Part shown: one piece after another, positions 9,301 through 15,917 of the stretch
How the letters are laid out: each line of letters opens with the position of its first letter
How positions within the stretch are numbered: the first letter of the stretch is position 1
Source: CAZHSN01 sp964535125
GTDB lineage: Bacteria; Armatimonadota; HRBIN16
NCBI GenBank assembly: GCA_964535125.1
Contig: CAZHSN010000037.1
Location: 1 to 25,518 of the forward strand
Reading direction: 5' to 3'
Length of the DNA stretch: 25,518 bases
Notes under the pieces: generated by a model
The model's database searches: none
What the model was told of the DNA's origin: nothing
Seen by the model: the letters and a program-made list of their open reading frames with translations, nothing else
Program-made: the position numbers and the translations under genes

Positions 9301-9664
9301 CATCCACGGGTACGGTCCAGAGGTTGGTGATCCGCGAACTGGGCTGGGCAGCACTGCTGGCATACACCACCTGTGCGCCGTCCGGCGTCCACCCGACGGC
9401 CAAGGCATATGCGCCCTGCCAGGTCAGCCGTCTCGCCTCACCACCGGAGGCGTTCATGACATATATCTCCGCAGGCCCGTCATCGCGTCCGGTGAACGCC
9501 AGCCAACGGCCATCGGGCGACAGTTTCGGGTGCGATGCCTGCGCGACTCCGGCGGTCAGCCGCCGAGCCACTCCGCCCGTTGAGGGTACGCTCCAGAGAT
9601 CGTCATCCGCGGCGAACACCACCTGGTCGCCGCGGATGGTGGGGAAGCGGTAATATCCGTTCAT
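6389..9664 (-). CDS. Tricorn-like protease (peptidase family S41)
   Basis: A 1,091-residue homologue of archaeal tricorn protease, which cleaves peptides released by larger proteases. The N-terminal propeller begins GYYRFPTIRGDQVVFAADDD and has repeated LSPDGRWLAF-type blades through about residue 500. A disordered acidic Pro/Glu/Asp linker (about 513-565) interrupts the second propeller. A PDZ domain (about 760-860, with VEGDRILAVNGTPL) and the S41 catalytic core follow. S751-H752 (GTSHCYEY), nucleophile S975 with D976 (EDAGSDGD) and E1033 (GWAVENYG) match the known Ser/His/Ser/Asp/Glu catalytic set, with the same 58-residue Ser-to-Glu spacing as the Thermoplasma enzyme. No signal peptide is seen, so it is probably cytoplasmic. 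It is the first gene of the minus-strand operon, behind a candidate promoter at 9697-9702. Confidence 0.93.
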   Translation of the reverse strand: MNGYYRFPTIRGDQVVFAADDDLWSVPSTGGVARRLTAGVAQASHPKLSPDGRWLAFTGRDDGPAEIYVMNASGGEARRLTWQGAYALAVGWTPDGAQVVYASSAAQPSSRITNLWTVPVDGGVPQRLPWGYAASNAWGPNGMVALGRFTADPARWKRYRGGTAGRIWVDRQGDGAFEPLPMPAGNYAAPMWIGDRLYFIGDPDGYGNLYSCRPDGSDWTRHTGHTRFYARGASTDGTHIIYHCGGDLRLFDPADGSDRALTVTLDTARPQLRPRWIDPAGSLQGFSLAPKGDGVAVNARGRCFAMGPWHGPARAAGSEPGVRHRMPEWLHDGQRVAVVSDATGEERLEVRIPGDPDPVCTFGDLDVGRVTAIAPSPVADLIALTNHRHELLLIDLESGSMEQIASSEYGRIGRPAWSSDGQWLSFNVPVSESGSAIRLFHLADRSTTDVTSGEFMDINPDWDPDGKYLYFVSYRDFTPVWDSLLFDLGFTFGGRPYLVTLQKGLSNPFLPIDDPGGDEEKPKDTPAESTEGAPEEPAPHTGGTEGAGDSDSAKPADDAPKPVQIDLDGLAERVCVFPVPEQRYAFAGGVHGKVVLGWFPVKGPEPGEHDGGMELAAWDLHERKLDHLMGGVRGVAFSADHKWILLNLEPNRLRLLKAGDKPDAHAPATAGRKSGWIDLNRVRIQVLPVPEWRQMVREAWRLQRDHFWTEDMSGVDWREVLERYLPLVDRLGSRSELSDLIWEMQGELGTSHCYEYGGDYRPSPWAGVGMLGADVCWDSETASWRITRVIHGDSWLVDADSALREPGVGLVEGDRILAVNGTPLDADTPPERLMENQAGQLIELRVQRQGDEAPESVVIRALGSEYSARYRDWVNANRAVVHQRFNGRVGYLHVPDMMDRGFSEFHRGYLTEMGREGLIVDVRFNGGGCVSGLLLEKLARKIIGYDVPRRGKPMSYPIQTYPGPIVAITNEDAGSDGDIFSHGFKLMKLGTLVGKRTWGGVIGISPDMPLMDGAITTQPEYSFWFNDVGWAVENYGTDPDIEVEIRPQDYRDGRDPQLDTAMRVMEEQLAGRPASPPDFGPRPSNRPPRLD

Positions 9665-9696
9665 CGTTCACCCATCCTTTACCGATTTACTGACGT

Positions 9697-9702
9697 ATTG
9701 TA
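9697..9702 (-). promoter_or_regulatory. Candidate -10 box for the tricorn-led operon
   Basis: On the minus strand TACAAT (consensus TATAAT) lies 32 nt before the tricorn-like start codon at 9664. That would give a short leader. No convincing -35 hexamer is visible at 17-18 nt upstream, so this rests on the -10 alone. Confidence 0.4.
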
Positions 9703-9766
9703 GCCGATTACAGGCCTCGAACGATGCGTGCGGTTGTCCGCAGATTCCGTGCAACTCGGTCTGACG

Positions 9767-9787
9767 CGGCAGGACGCACTCCTGCCG
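9767..9787. promoter_or_regulatory. 8-bp hairpin upstream of the 9835 gene
   Basis: A perfect inverted repeat, CGGCAGGA (9767-9774) and TCCTGCCG (9780-9787), with a 5-nt loop CGCAC. It lies in the 170-bp divergent region, 47 nt before the GTG start at 9835. No T-run follows, so it is more likely a leader hairpin or operator than a terminator. Confidence 0.5.
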
Positions 9788-9806
9788 ATGGTTAACCCTG
9801 AACCAT
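9788..9806. promoter_or_regulatory. Operator-like dyad abutting the hairpin
   Basis: The inverted repeat ATGGTT (9788-9793) and AACCAT (9801-9806) has a 7-nt spacer and begins at the base after the 9767-9787 hairpin. Its spacing suits a dimeric DNA-binding regulator. No regulator gene is in the window. Confidence 0.4.
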
Positions 9807-9834
9807 AGCGTTTGCACTAAACGGAGGTACCGCA

Positions 9835-11778
9835 GTGAAACCGGTCGAGTATCTGGCATCGGCACATATACAGGTGACCCAATCGGGAACCGTCTGGCGG
9901 TTGGACAGTCCGCAGACTCACGTGACATTGGACGGCGAGACGCTGGCGCTCACCCTGGCGTCCAAGTCGATGCGTTGGGAGCTGAAACCCTCTGCCGAGT
10001 CCGATCTGCAGGTGCGGGTTCCGCAGAAGGGCGACCACCGGTACGCGTTACGCTCCGCGTCGGTACGGAATGTCGCCCCGTACCAGAACGGTTGTGAGTC
10101 GGGTTTGGTAATGACCCTGTCCGGATTTGGCGATTCGGATCTGGCGCTGCGGTTGTTCGTCACCATTGAGTGGCCCTCGGAAGAGGTGGTCTGCCGCGCC
10201 TGCTGTCAGGCCGGGCAGACCGCGATGCGCGAGTTGCGCTGGCCTGCCGGGTTGACCCCCGGATTTGCCGATGCGGCGATTGTGCCGATGATGCAGGGGG
10301 CGATGATCCCGCGCGACTGGCCGCGAAAAGTATGGACTTGGGACGCACTGGCGCACAGCCGGGCGCTGTATATGCCCTGGTGGGGGTTTCAGAAGCAACG
10401 GGCCGCACTGATGACCATACTCGAAACTCCCGACGATGTGATCTTCGAGTTCGACCATCCTGCCGGAGGCCCCACTTCGGTGGCCCATCGGTGGGTCCCA
10501 CAGCTCGGGCGTTTTGGCTATACCCGCTCGGTGCGCTTTAAGCTGTTCGATACAGGCAACTATGTGACCATGGCGCATGCCTATCGGGAACGGGTGCAGC
10601 GCAGCGGGCACTTCGTGTCGCTGCGCGAAAAGATCGCCCGTACCCCGGCGCTGCAGCGGCTGATCGGCGCGCCGGTGATCCATACAGGTGCGGCGACGCA
10701 TATCGAAAAGGAATCCAACTACTACAACAAGGAAGACGAAGCGGCGAATCACTCCGTGATTCCGTTTGACCAGACGGCGGGCATGTTCCGCAAGCTGCAC
10801 CAGCGAGGGGTCCGACGGGCGTATGTCCACCTGGATGGCTGGGGATACCGCGGATATGACAACCAGCATCCGGATGTGATCCCGCCGAGCCCTGAGTGCG
10901 GCGGATGGGCGGGCATGCAGCGGCTGGCGGACACCTGCGAACGGCTGGGGTACCTGTTCGCGATCCATGACCAGTACCGGGACTACTATCTGAACGCGTC
11001 CAGCTATTCTCCGGATCACGTGGTGCGGAATGAGGACGGCACGTTCTGGTGCGAGGGCTATTGGTTTGGCGGAAAGCAGACGCTGCTGTGTTCATGTCTG
11101 GCGCCGGCATACGTACGCCGCAACCATGAAGCGCTGCTGAAACACGGGGTGAAAGTGCGCGGTTCCTACCTGGATGTTTTCAGTGTGGTCAGCATGGATG
11201 AGTGCTTTTCAACGGACCATCCGGCCACCCGGAGTGACGGCTTGCGATGGCGGGCGGAGTGCCTGAACCAGGTGCGCCATACACTCGGCGTGGTGAGCAG
11301 TGAGGAGCCCAGCGACTGGTCGATCCCCTACCTGAACCTGGTGCATCACGGGCCGCATTCGCTGGATCCGATCTTTGACAACGGTATCGCCATGGGTATT
11401 CCGTTGCCCCTGTTCAGTCTCGTATACCATGATGCGCTGATCGTGCCCTGGTTCCCCGGTACCCACAAGGGCGGTTGGGGCATTCCCAACACCGATCCGG
11501 GCCTGTTGTATGCGCTGATGCACGGCGGGATGCCGTACCTGGGCGCGGAAGCGGGTGCGGAGGAGATCGACCGCGTGCGCCGGGTGTGCGCACTGCAGGC
11601 TCGATTGGCTCACGAACAGATGGTCAAGCATGAACTGCTGGACGCCGCGGGCAGAAAGCAGCGCAGCACATGGTCCGACGGAACGGTTGTCACCGTGGAC
11701 TTCGACAGCGGCCAAGCCACGGTTGCTCCCGAAGTCACATCCAGGGAACTGGCCGAGGCGATGAACCCTGTGAAGTAG
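9835..11778 (+). CDS. Putative GH101/GH129-like glycosidase (DUF5696-type)
   Basis: A 647-residue protein starting at GTG, fixed by GGAGG 7 nt upstream. An N-terminal beta-sandwich (about 1-260) precedes a barrel with AYVHLDGWGYRGYDNQHPD (329-347), IPPSPECGGWAGMQRLAD, YLFAIHDQYRDYY (373-385), GSYLDVFSVVS (443-453) and VVSSEEPSDW (486-495). The layout resembles the GH101/GH129 alpha-N-acetylgalactosaminidase group and DUF5696 proteins. D447 is then the nucleophile candidate and E490 or E491 the acid/base. Family placement is from memory of motifs, not a search. No signal peptide is seen. It is divergent from the tricorn-led operon and followed 134 bp later by the RCC1 gene on the same strand. 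Confidence 0.75.
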   Translation: MKPVEYLASAHIQVTQSGTVWRLDSPQTHVTLDGETLALTLASKSMRWELKPSAESDLQVRVPQKGDHRYALRSASVRNVAPYQNGCESGLVMTLSGFGDSDLALRLFVTIEWPSEEVVCRACCQAGQTAMRELRWPAGLTPGFADAAIVPMMQGAMIPRDWPRKVWTWDALAHSRALYMPWWGFQKQRAALMTILETPDDVIFEFDHPAGGPTSVAHRWVPQLGRFGYTRSVRFKLFDTGNYVTMAHAYRERVQRSGHFVSLREKIARTPALQRLIGAPVIHTGAATHIEKESNYYNKEDEAANHSVIPFDQTAGMFRKLHQRGVRRAYVHLDGWGYRGYDNQHPDVIPPSPECGGWAGMQRLADTCERLGYLFAIHDQYRDYYLNASSYSPDHVVRNEDGTFWCEGYWFGGKQTLLCSCLAPAYVRRNHEALLKHGVKVRGSYLDVFSVVSMDECFSTDHPATRSDGLRWRAECLNQVRHTLGVVSSEEPSDWSIPYLNLVHHGPHSLDPIFDNGIAMGIPLPLFSLVYHDALIVPWFPGTHKGGWGIPNTDPGLLYALMHGGMPYLGAEAGAEEIDRVRRVCALQARLAHEQMVKHELLDAAGRKQRSTWSDGTVVTVDFDSGQATVAPEVTSRELAEAMNPVK

Positions 11779-11822
11779 GGGCCCGAGCGGATATCGTGTG
11801 ACGGTATGCCGTCTCCCGGTGA

Positions 11823-11851
11823 TTGCGCCCGGCTACGCCTTTGTGTATCAT
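11823..11851 (+). promoter_or_regulatory. Candidate promoter for the RCC1/dockerin gene
   Basis: TTGCGC (11823-11828) and TATCAT (11846-11851) are separated by exactly 17 nt, about 60 nt before the start codon at 11913. The -10 matches consensus at 5 of 6 positions and the -35 at only 3 of 6. No terminator stands between this site and the preceding gene, so readthrough from upstream is also possible. Confidence 0.35.
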
Positions 11852-11899
11852 TGACTACCTAAGGTTGTTGGCTGAGTCACACACGCTGGGCGTGTTGCC

Positions 11900-11905
11900 G
11901 GGAGG
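11900..11905 (+). promoter_or_regulatory. RBS fixing the RCC1 gene start
   Basis: GGGAGG lies 7 nt before the ATG at 11913. It marks the true start 30 codons inside the longest open frame. Confidence 0.85.
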
Positions 11906-11912
11906 TGGCGCT

Positions 11913-14045
11913 ATGCCGTTCCGTAATGCAGGTCGCACGGTTGTTACATGCGTTCTCGTCAGCTGGGGGTTGCTGTGCGTCGGCGGGTCGGCGTATGCCG
12001 ATGCGCCGCGCTTCGTGACGGTGGAGTTCGGCAGCCATGCCGATGTGTTCGGCGGTCCGTTTACGGCCGTGTGCGCCTCGCGGAACCATACCGGCGTGTT
12101 GCGGCGTGACGGGTCGTTGTACTTCACCGGAAGATATTCCGAGGGGCAGGGTGATGTCCCGGAACCGAACGCGGGCATCGTCAGCTTCGCCACGGGGTGG
12201 AACCACAGCGCCGCGGTGTTTCATGACGGCCGGATCCGCTGCTGGTGGGCAAACGATGCGGGGCAGGCGAATGTCGTTCTACCTAATTCGGGTTACCGGT
12301 CTGTGGCGTGTGGCGGCCGGTTCACCGTGGCGCTGAAACAGGATGGCTCGGTGGTGTGCTGGGGCGACAACGCCTTGGGACAGTGCGACGGTCCACCCGC
12401 TGGAGCGGTCTACACGGCGGTGGCTGCAGCCGATAACACCGGCTTCGCGCTCCGTCAAGACGGCGTGATCGTCAGTTGGGGATCGAACGAACACAATCTG
12501 CGAGTGATTCCCTCACCCAACACCGGCTACCGGAAGATATCTGCCGCACAGACGCATGCCGCGGCGATCAGTAATACGGGTCAACCCGTATGTTGGGGTG
12601 ATAATGCCGCAGGCCAGTGTAACGCGCCAGTGATTAAGGGAGGCATCTCGCAGATCGCTACGGGCACCGGACACACCGTGGCGTTGAAAAGCGATGGCTC
12701 AGTAGCTTGCTGGGGTGATAACACCCTGGGGCAGTGCACGCTTCCCGTTCCCAATTCGGGTTTTCAAGCGATCGCCGCAGGGCGGGGGCATAGCGTGGGC
12801 CTGAAAACAGACGGTTACCTGGTTGGCTGGGGCGACAACCAGTACGGTCAGGGCGCTGTCCACGTTGCGCCGCTTGCCTATACGGCCATGGGGATCGCCT
12901 CCACCCATGTCGCCGCTGTGCTTCCCGATACGTCTATCCACTGCTGGGGATCGGATGATCCCACGGTCACCACCGTGCCCGCACCCAACACGGGCTTCGA
13001 ACAGGCGGCCGCCGGCGTCGGCTTTACGGTGGCGTTGCGCTCAGACACTTCCATCGCGACCTGGGGCGATAACAGCTACGGACAACTGGGTAAACCCAAA
13101 CCCAATCTGGGTATCCAGGCGGTCGCAGCGGGTCTGTATCACAGCGTGTTGCTGATGAATGATGGCAGCGTGCGATGCTTCGGTGACAACAGCAAGGGAC
13201 AGTGTACGGTACCGTCGCCCAATGGCGGTTACGCGGCTGTGGCCGCTGGCGACCTGCACACGCTGGGGCTGAAAACCGATGGCTCCGTGGTCTGCTGGGG
13301 CGACAACAGCAAGGGACAGTGCGATGTTCCCAAGCCCAACGCTGGATTCACAGCGGTGTCGGCCGGATACCAGCACTCCGCCGCACTTACGTCCAACGGC
13401 TCGGTGGTCTGTTGGGGTAACAACAGCAGCAATGTCAATGTGCCGCCAACACCGAATGATCAGATTACCGCAATCGCTGCGGGATATCAGCATAACCTGG
13501 CGCTGCGTCAGTCGGCTGTCTATGCCTGGGGTTCCAATATGTTCGGGCAGCTCAACGTCCCGCTGCCGAACATCGGCTATAACCGGCTGTTCGCCGGGGC
13601 GCACCGGTCGTTCGGTAACCGGGGGGTCTGGCGCGTGTCCGGCGTCGCGGAACTTCAGTCGCTGTCACCCTTCCCTGGCGGACGGTTGATAGTGGCCGAT
13701 GTGCGGAAGCTGACGGGTGAACTCACCGAAACACGCAGCGCCAAGCTGGATGCGGACGGGCATTTCGATCTGGATGTACGGACGCCGCCGCCGTTTACGC
13801 TGACGTTCAGTGCGCCGCACTTTCTGACCGCGACCGTCACGGTGACTGACAGCGGCTTGCCTGTGGCGGTGTCGTTGATCAACGGCGATGCGGACGGTGA
13901 CAACGCGGTCACGCTGTTCGATTACCTGACACTGGATGGGCAGTTCGGCCGCGACGACTGCATGGCCGACCTGGACGGGGACGGCGCGGTCACGCTGTTC
14001 GACTACCTGATCATCGACCGTTCATTCGGCGCGGCCGGAAGCTGA
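11913..14045 (+). CDS. Secreted RCC1-propeller protein with dockerin-like C-terminus
   Basis: A 710-residue secreted protein. Residues 1-29 are a signal peptide (Val/Leu core, AYA-D cleavage site). About 13-14 RCC1-type blades of 37-39 residues follow, each of the form [YF]xAVAAGxxHSxALKxDGSVVCWGDNxxGQCxVPxPNxG. The number suits two seven-bladed propellers. Residues about 600-655 look like a small carboxypeptidase-regulatory or Cna-B-like beta domain. The last 55 residues carry two calcium-loop repeats (INGDADGDNAVTLFDYL and ADLDGDGAVTLFDYL), a dockerin-like module. Two adjacent blades share an exact 20-nt DNA word at 13185-13204 and 13302-13321, 117 nt apart, so blade duplication was recent. 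Role: probable surface or extracellular binding protein. No cohesin is encoded in the window. Confidence 0.87.
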   Translation: MPFRNAGRTVVTCVLVSWGLLCVGGSAYADAPRFVTVEFGSHADVFGGPFTAVCASRNHTGVLRRDGSLYFTGRYSEGQGDVPEPNAGIVSFATGWNHSAAVFHDGRIRCWWANDAGQANVVLPNSGYRSVACGGRFTVALKQDGSVVCWGDNALGQCDGPPAGAVYTAVAAADNTGFALRQDGVIVSWGSNEHNLRVIPSPNTGYRKISAAQTHAAAISNTGQPVCWGDNAAGQCNAPVIKGGISQIATGTGHTVALKSDGSVACWGDNTLGQCTLPVPNSGFQAIAAGRGHSVGLKTDGYLVGWGDNQYGQGAVHVAPLAYTAMGIASTHVAAVLPDTSIHCWGSDDPTVTTVPAPNTGFEQAAAGVGFTVALRSDTSIATWGDNSYGQLGKPKPNLGIQAVAAGLYHSVLLMNDGSVRCFGDNSKGQCTVPSPNGGYAAVAAGDLHTLGLKTDGSVVCWGDNSKGQCDVPKPNAGFTAVSAGYQHSAALTSNGSVVCWGNNSSNVNVPPTPNDQITAIAAGYQHNLALRQSAVYAWGSNMFGQLNVPLPNIGYNRLFAGAHRSFGNRGVWRVSGVAELQSLSPFPGGRLIVADVRKLTGELTETRSAKLDADGHFDLDVRTPPPFTLTFSAPHFLTATVTVTDSGLPVAVSLINGDADGDNAVTLFDYLTLDGQFGRDDCMADLDGDGAVTLFDYLIIDRSFGAAGS

Positions 14046-14048
14046 ACC

Positions 14049-14081
14049 GCAGGGCAGGCCCATACCTGCCCTGCACCTTTT
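14049..14081 (+). terminator. Intrinsic terminator between convergent genes
   Basis: A perfect 10-bp GC-rich stem, GCAGGGCAGG (14049-14058) and CCTGCCCTGC (14065-14074), has a 6-nt loop CCCATA and is followed by ACCTTTT. It starts 3 nt after the RCC1 stop codon and ends at the stop codon of the convergent gene. The T-run favours termination of the plus-strand transcript. The stem could also stall transcription from the other side. Confidence 0.85.
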
Positions 14082-15823
14082 CATGCCTGGTACCGGTAGG
14101 TAAAACGCCGGGGCGGTGCGCAGTCGCCCTGGGTAAAGAACGCCTCGATCCGTCCCAATTCCTGCAGATTGTCCGCCCACTTGAACTGCAGATCGATCGG
14201 GTCGACTGAAAGTCCCAGCACCGCGCGCGGGATTTGCACCATCAGACGGTGCCCTTCCACCCGCATCGGCGCGGTGGCGACATCGGTCCAATTCCAGCCT
14301 CCCAGGCATCGTTTCACCGTGGTCGTGCGGGCGTCGATGACCGGCCAGTTCACCAGATAGTCGAACCCTTCCCATCGCGGTGTGCCGGCGTTTGCCGTTT
14401 GCAGGAACAGCATCATCCAGTTATGATCGGTATGCGGCGTCAATGGTTCGCGAGTCTCCACCAGAAAGTACAGGTTGGATGGATCGCGGGCGACCTGGCA
14501 CCGGATGATCTCATTGCGGCCGGTGGTGTTGATCAGCCGTCCGGCTGCGCCCCAGCCGGGTTCATCGCGATGCAGCGTGTCGAAGAGGTGATCGCGGTAC
14601 TCGGGCTGTACAGTCTCCCATTGGTTCCAGCTGCCATGGATGTCGATGCTTATCGGTGCGGAAGCGGGCGGCAGCGAGCGGACCCCCTTGTATCGGCGGA
14701 TTCCATCGATCATCTGGTAGTAATAGTTATCTGTATGCCCGCCCGCCATTGGTTCGGCATCGCGGCTGAATTCGCGGTTGAACTGGTCGATGAAGTAGAC
14801 ATCGCCTGTTTTGAGGGGCTTTCCAGCCCGAGTCATGCGCGCGCCGGGGAAGAACGCCCAGTGACGGTGCAGCGACTCATCGGTATCTTCGGGGTTTCGC
14901 CGGACTCCGCCGGCGGTCCACTCATTCCATCCGGTGATGAACAGAAACTGTGGATCTACTTCCAGTGCGCGCCGCCACTGCTCCGCAAAATGCAGCCCTT
15001 CGCCTGTCATTGGCGTCACGAACTGATCGTCCGTTTCCGGTTGAACGCCGTCGTGGAAACTGCGGCCGATACCGCTGAGGGGATGCTGCCCGATCGCCAC
15101 CGGCGCCATTTCCCGGTCGCCGGGTTGGTCCCAGCCAACCGGCTGGGGATAGTGCGCCACCCATGGCCAGCGATGATATCCGCCGTCACCGTACCAGGGC
15201 AGTGAGTCCCACGCCCAACTGGCGCGCAGCGTGAAGAACGCCCGGATGTGTCCCGGCAGGTCCTGCTCGTGCGGCATCCCTACATGTTGCCCGAACAGCA
15301 GCAGCGGTTTACCCTGCCACCGGAACCAAAGCTCTTCATACAGCCGTCGGGCATAGATGTGTTCCCACAGCAGACGGATCGATTCTTTGCTGGCCAGGAA
15401 GCAGATGTCAGGGGTGTGTTCGCCTTCGGCACAGATCTGCCGGTACGTTTCGCACAGTGCTGTCAGCGTTTCCGGATAGATGTGATCGTTCGTGGTGTCG
15501 AAGATCAGCGTGTCGACACCGGCGTCGCTGAGCATATACGCATTCCGCCGGATCACCCAGCGGTCGGTCGCCAGGTAATACCCATGCTCCGGCTCACCCC
15601 AGAAATAGGCCTTTCCCGGCTCGAAACCGGGGTTCTCCGGATTGGCTGCAAGCATCTTGGTGACGTCGTAAGGCCCCTCCTGACCGTGCAGCCCGTGCAA
15701 GATAAAGTAGAAGACCCCAACGAACCGATCCGCGCGGGGCGGCCCGCATACCTCAGGCCCTGGCAGCGTGCGGCCCAGCGCGTCGGTGGCTGCCCAGGTG
15801 TCCGCCATCACGTCATGCATCAT
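14081..15823 (-). CDS. GH99/GH71-like glycosidase with CBM9-like domain
   Basis: A 580-residue protein. Residues 30-380 resemble the GH99/GH71 alpha-glycanase barrel: VGVFYFILHG near the start, GVDTLIFDTTN (102-112), WAWDSLPWYGDGGYHRWPWVAHYPQ (203-227) and FITGWNEWTAG (295-305), with E301 in the GWNEW motif. Residues about 390-580 resemble a CBM9-like sandwich (IHGSWNQWETV, LYFLVETREPL, FDYLVNWPVID, LMVQIPRAVLGL, DLQFKWADN). The start at 15823 has AAAGGAGG 6 nt upstream. No signal peptide is seen. It is the second gene of a minus-strand pair, 94 bp after the gene ending at 15918. The substrate is unknown; other GH99/GH71 members act on alpha-mannosides or alpha-1,3-glucans. Confidence 0.78.
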   Translation of the reverse strand: MMHDVMADTWAATDALGRTLPGPEVCGPPRADRFVGVFYFILHGLHGQEGPYDVTKMLAANPENPGFEPGKAYFWGEPEHGYYLATDRWVIRRNAYMLSDAGVDTLIFDTTNDHIYPETLTALCETYRQICAEGEHTPDICFLASKESIRLLWEHIYARRLYEELWFRWQGKPLLLFGQHVGMPHEQDLPGHIRAFFTLRASWAWDSLPWYGDGGYHRWPWVAHYPQPVGWDQPGDREMAPVAIGQHPLSGIGRSFHDGVQPETDDQFVTPMTGEGLHFAEQWRRALEVDPQFLFITGWNEWTAGGVRRNPEDTDESLHRHWAFFPGARMTRAGKPLKTGDVYFIDQFNREFSRDAEPMAGGHTDNYYYQMIDGIRRYKGVRSLPPASAPISIDIHGSWNQWETVQPEYRDHLFDTLHRDEPGWGAAGRLINTTGRNEIIRCQVARDPSNLYFLVETREPLTPHTDHNWMMLFLQTANAGTPRWEGFDYLVNWPVIDARTTTVKRCLGGWNWTDVATAPMRVEGHRLMVQIPRAVLGLSVDPIDLQFKWADNLQELGRIEAFFTQGDCAPPRRFTYRYQA

Positions 15824-15829
15824 GCAGCG

Positions 15830-15837
15830 CCTCCTTT
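15830..15837 (-). promoter_or_regulatory. RBS fixing the GH99-like gene start
   Basis: AAAGGAGG on the minus strand, 6 nt before the first of two adjacent ATG codons (15823 and 15820). The upstream open frame to 15940 overlaps the preceding gene and has no comparable site. Confidence 0.85.
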
Positions 15838-15917
15838 GATCACGGTGCTGTGCGGGTTGGTTCCGTCTGTCTGCCGTGCGGCATGATCTTTCCTCGCGGA
15901 ACGCTACGCTTCCTGCC

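Noticed and set aside
10048..11019. Minus-strand open frame of 323 codons opposite the GH101/129-like gene
   Set aside because: Antisense shadow in GC-rich coding DNA; no recognisable domain and no supporting RBS.
11913..14045. Reading the RCC1 repeats as a eukaryote-like GTPase exchange factor
   Set aside because: The protein has a signal peptide and dockerin-like tail; the repeats indicate only the propeller fold.
14234..15205. Plus-strand open frame of 323 codons opposite the GH99-like gene
   Set aside because: Antisense to a gene with the GWNEW motif and a strong RBS; its translation shows no family signature.
15824..15917. Short palindrome TGCCGTGCGGCA in the gap of the minus-strand pair
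   Set aside because: Only a 5-bp stem with a 2-nt centre in GC-rich DNA, expected by chance.
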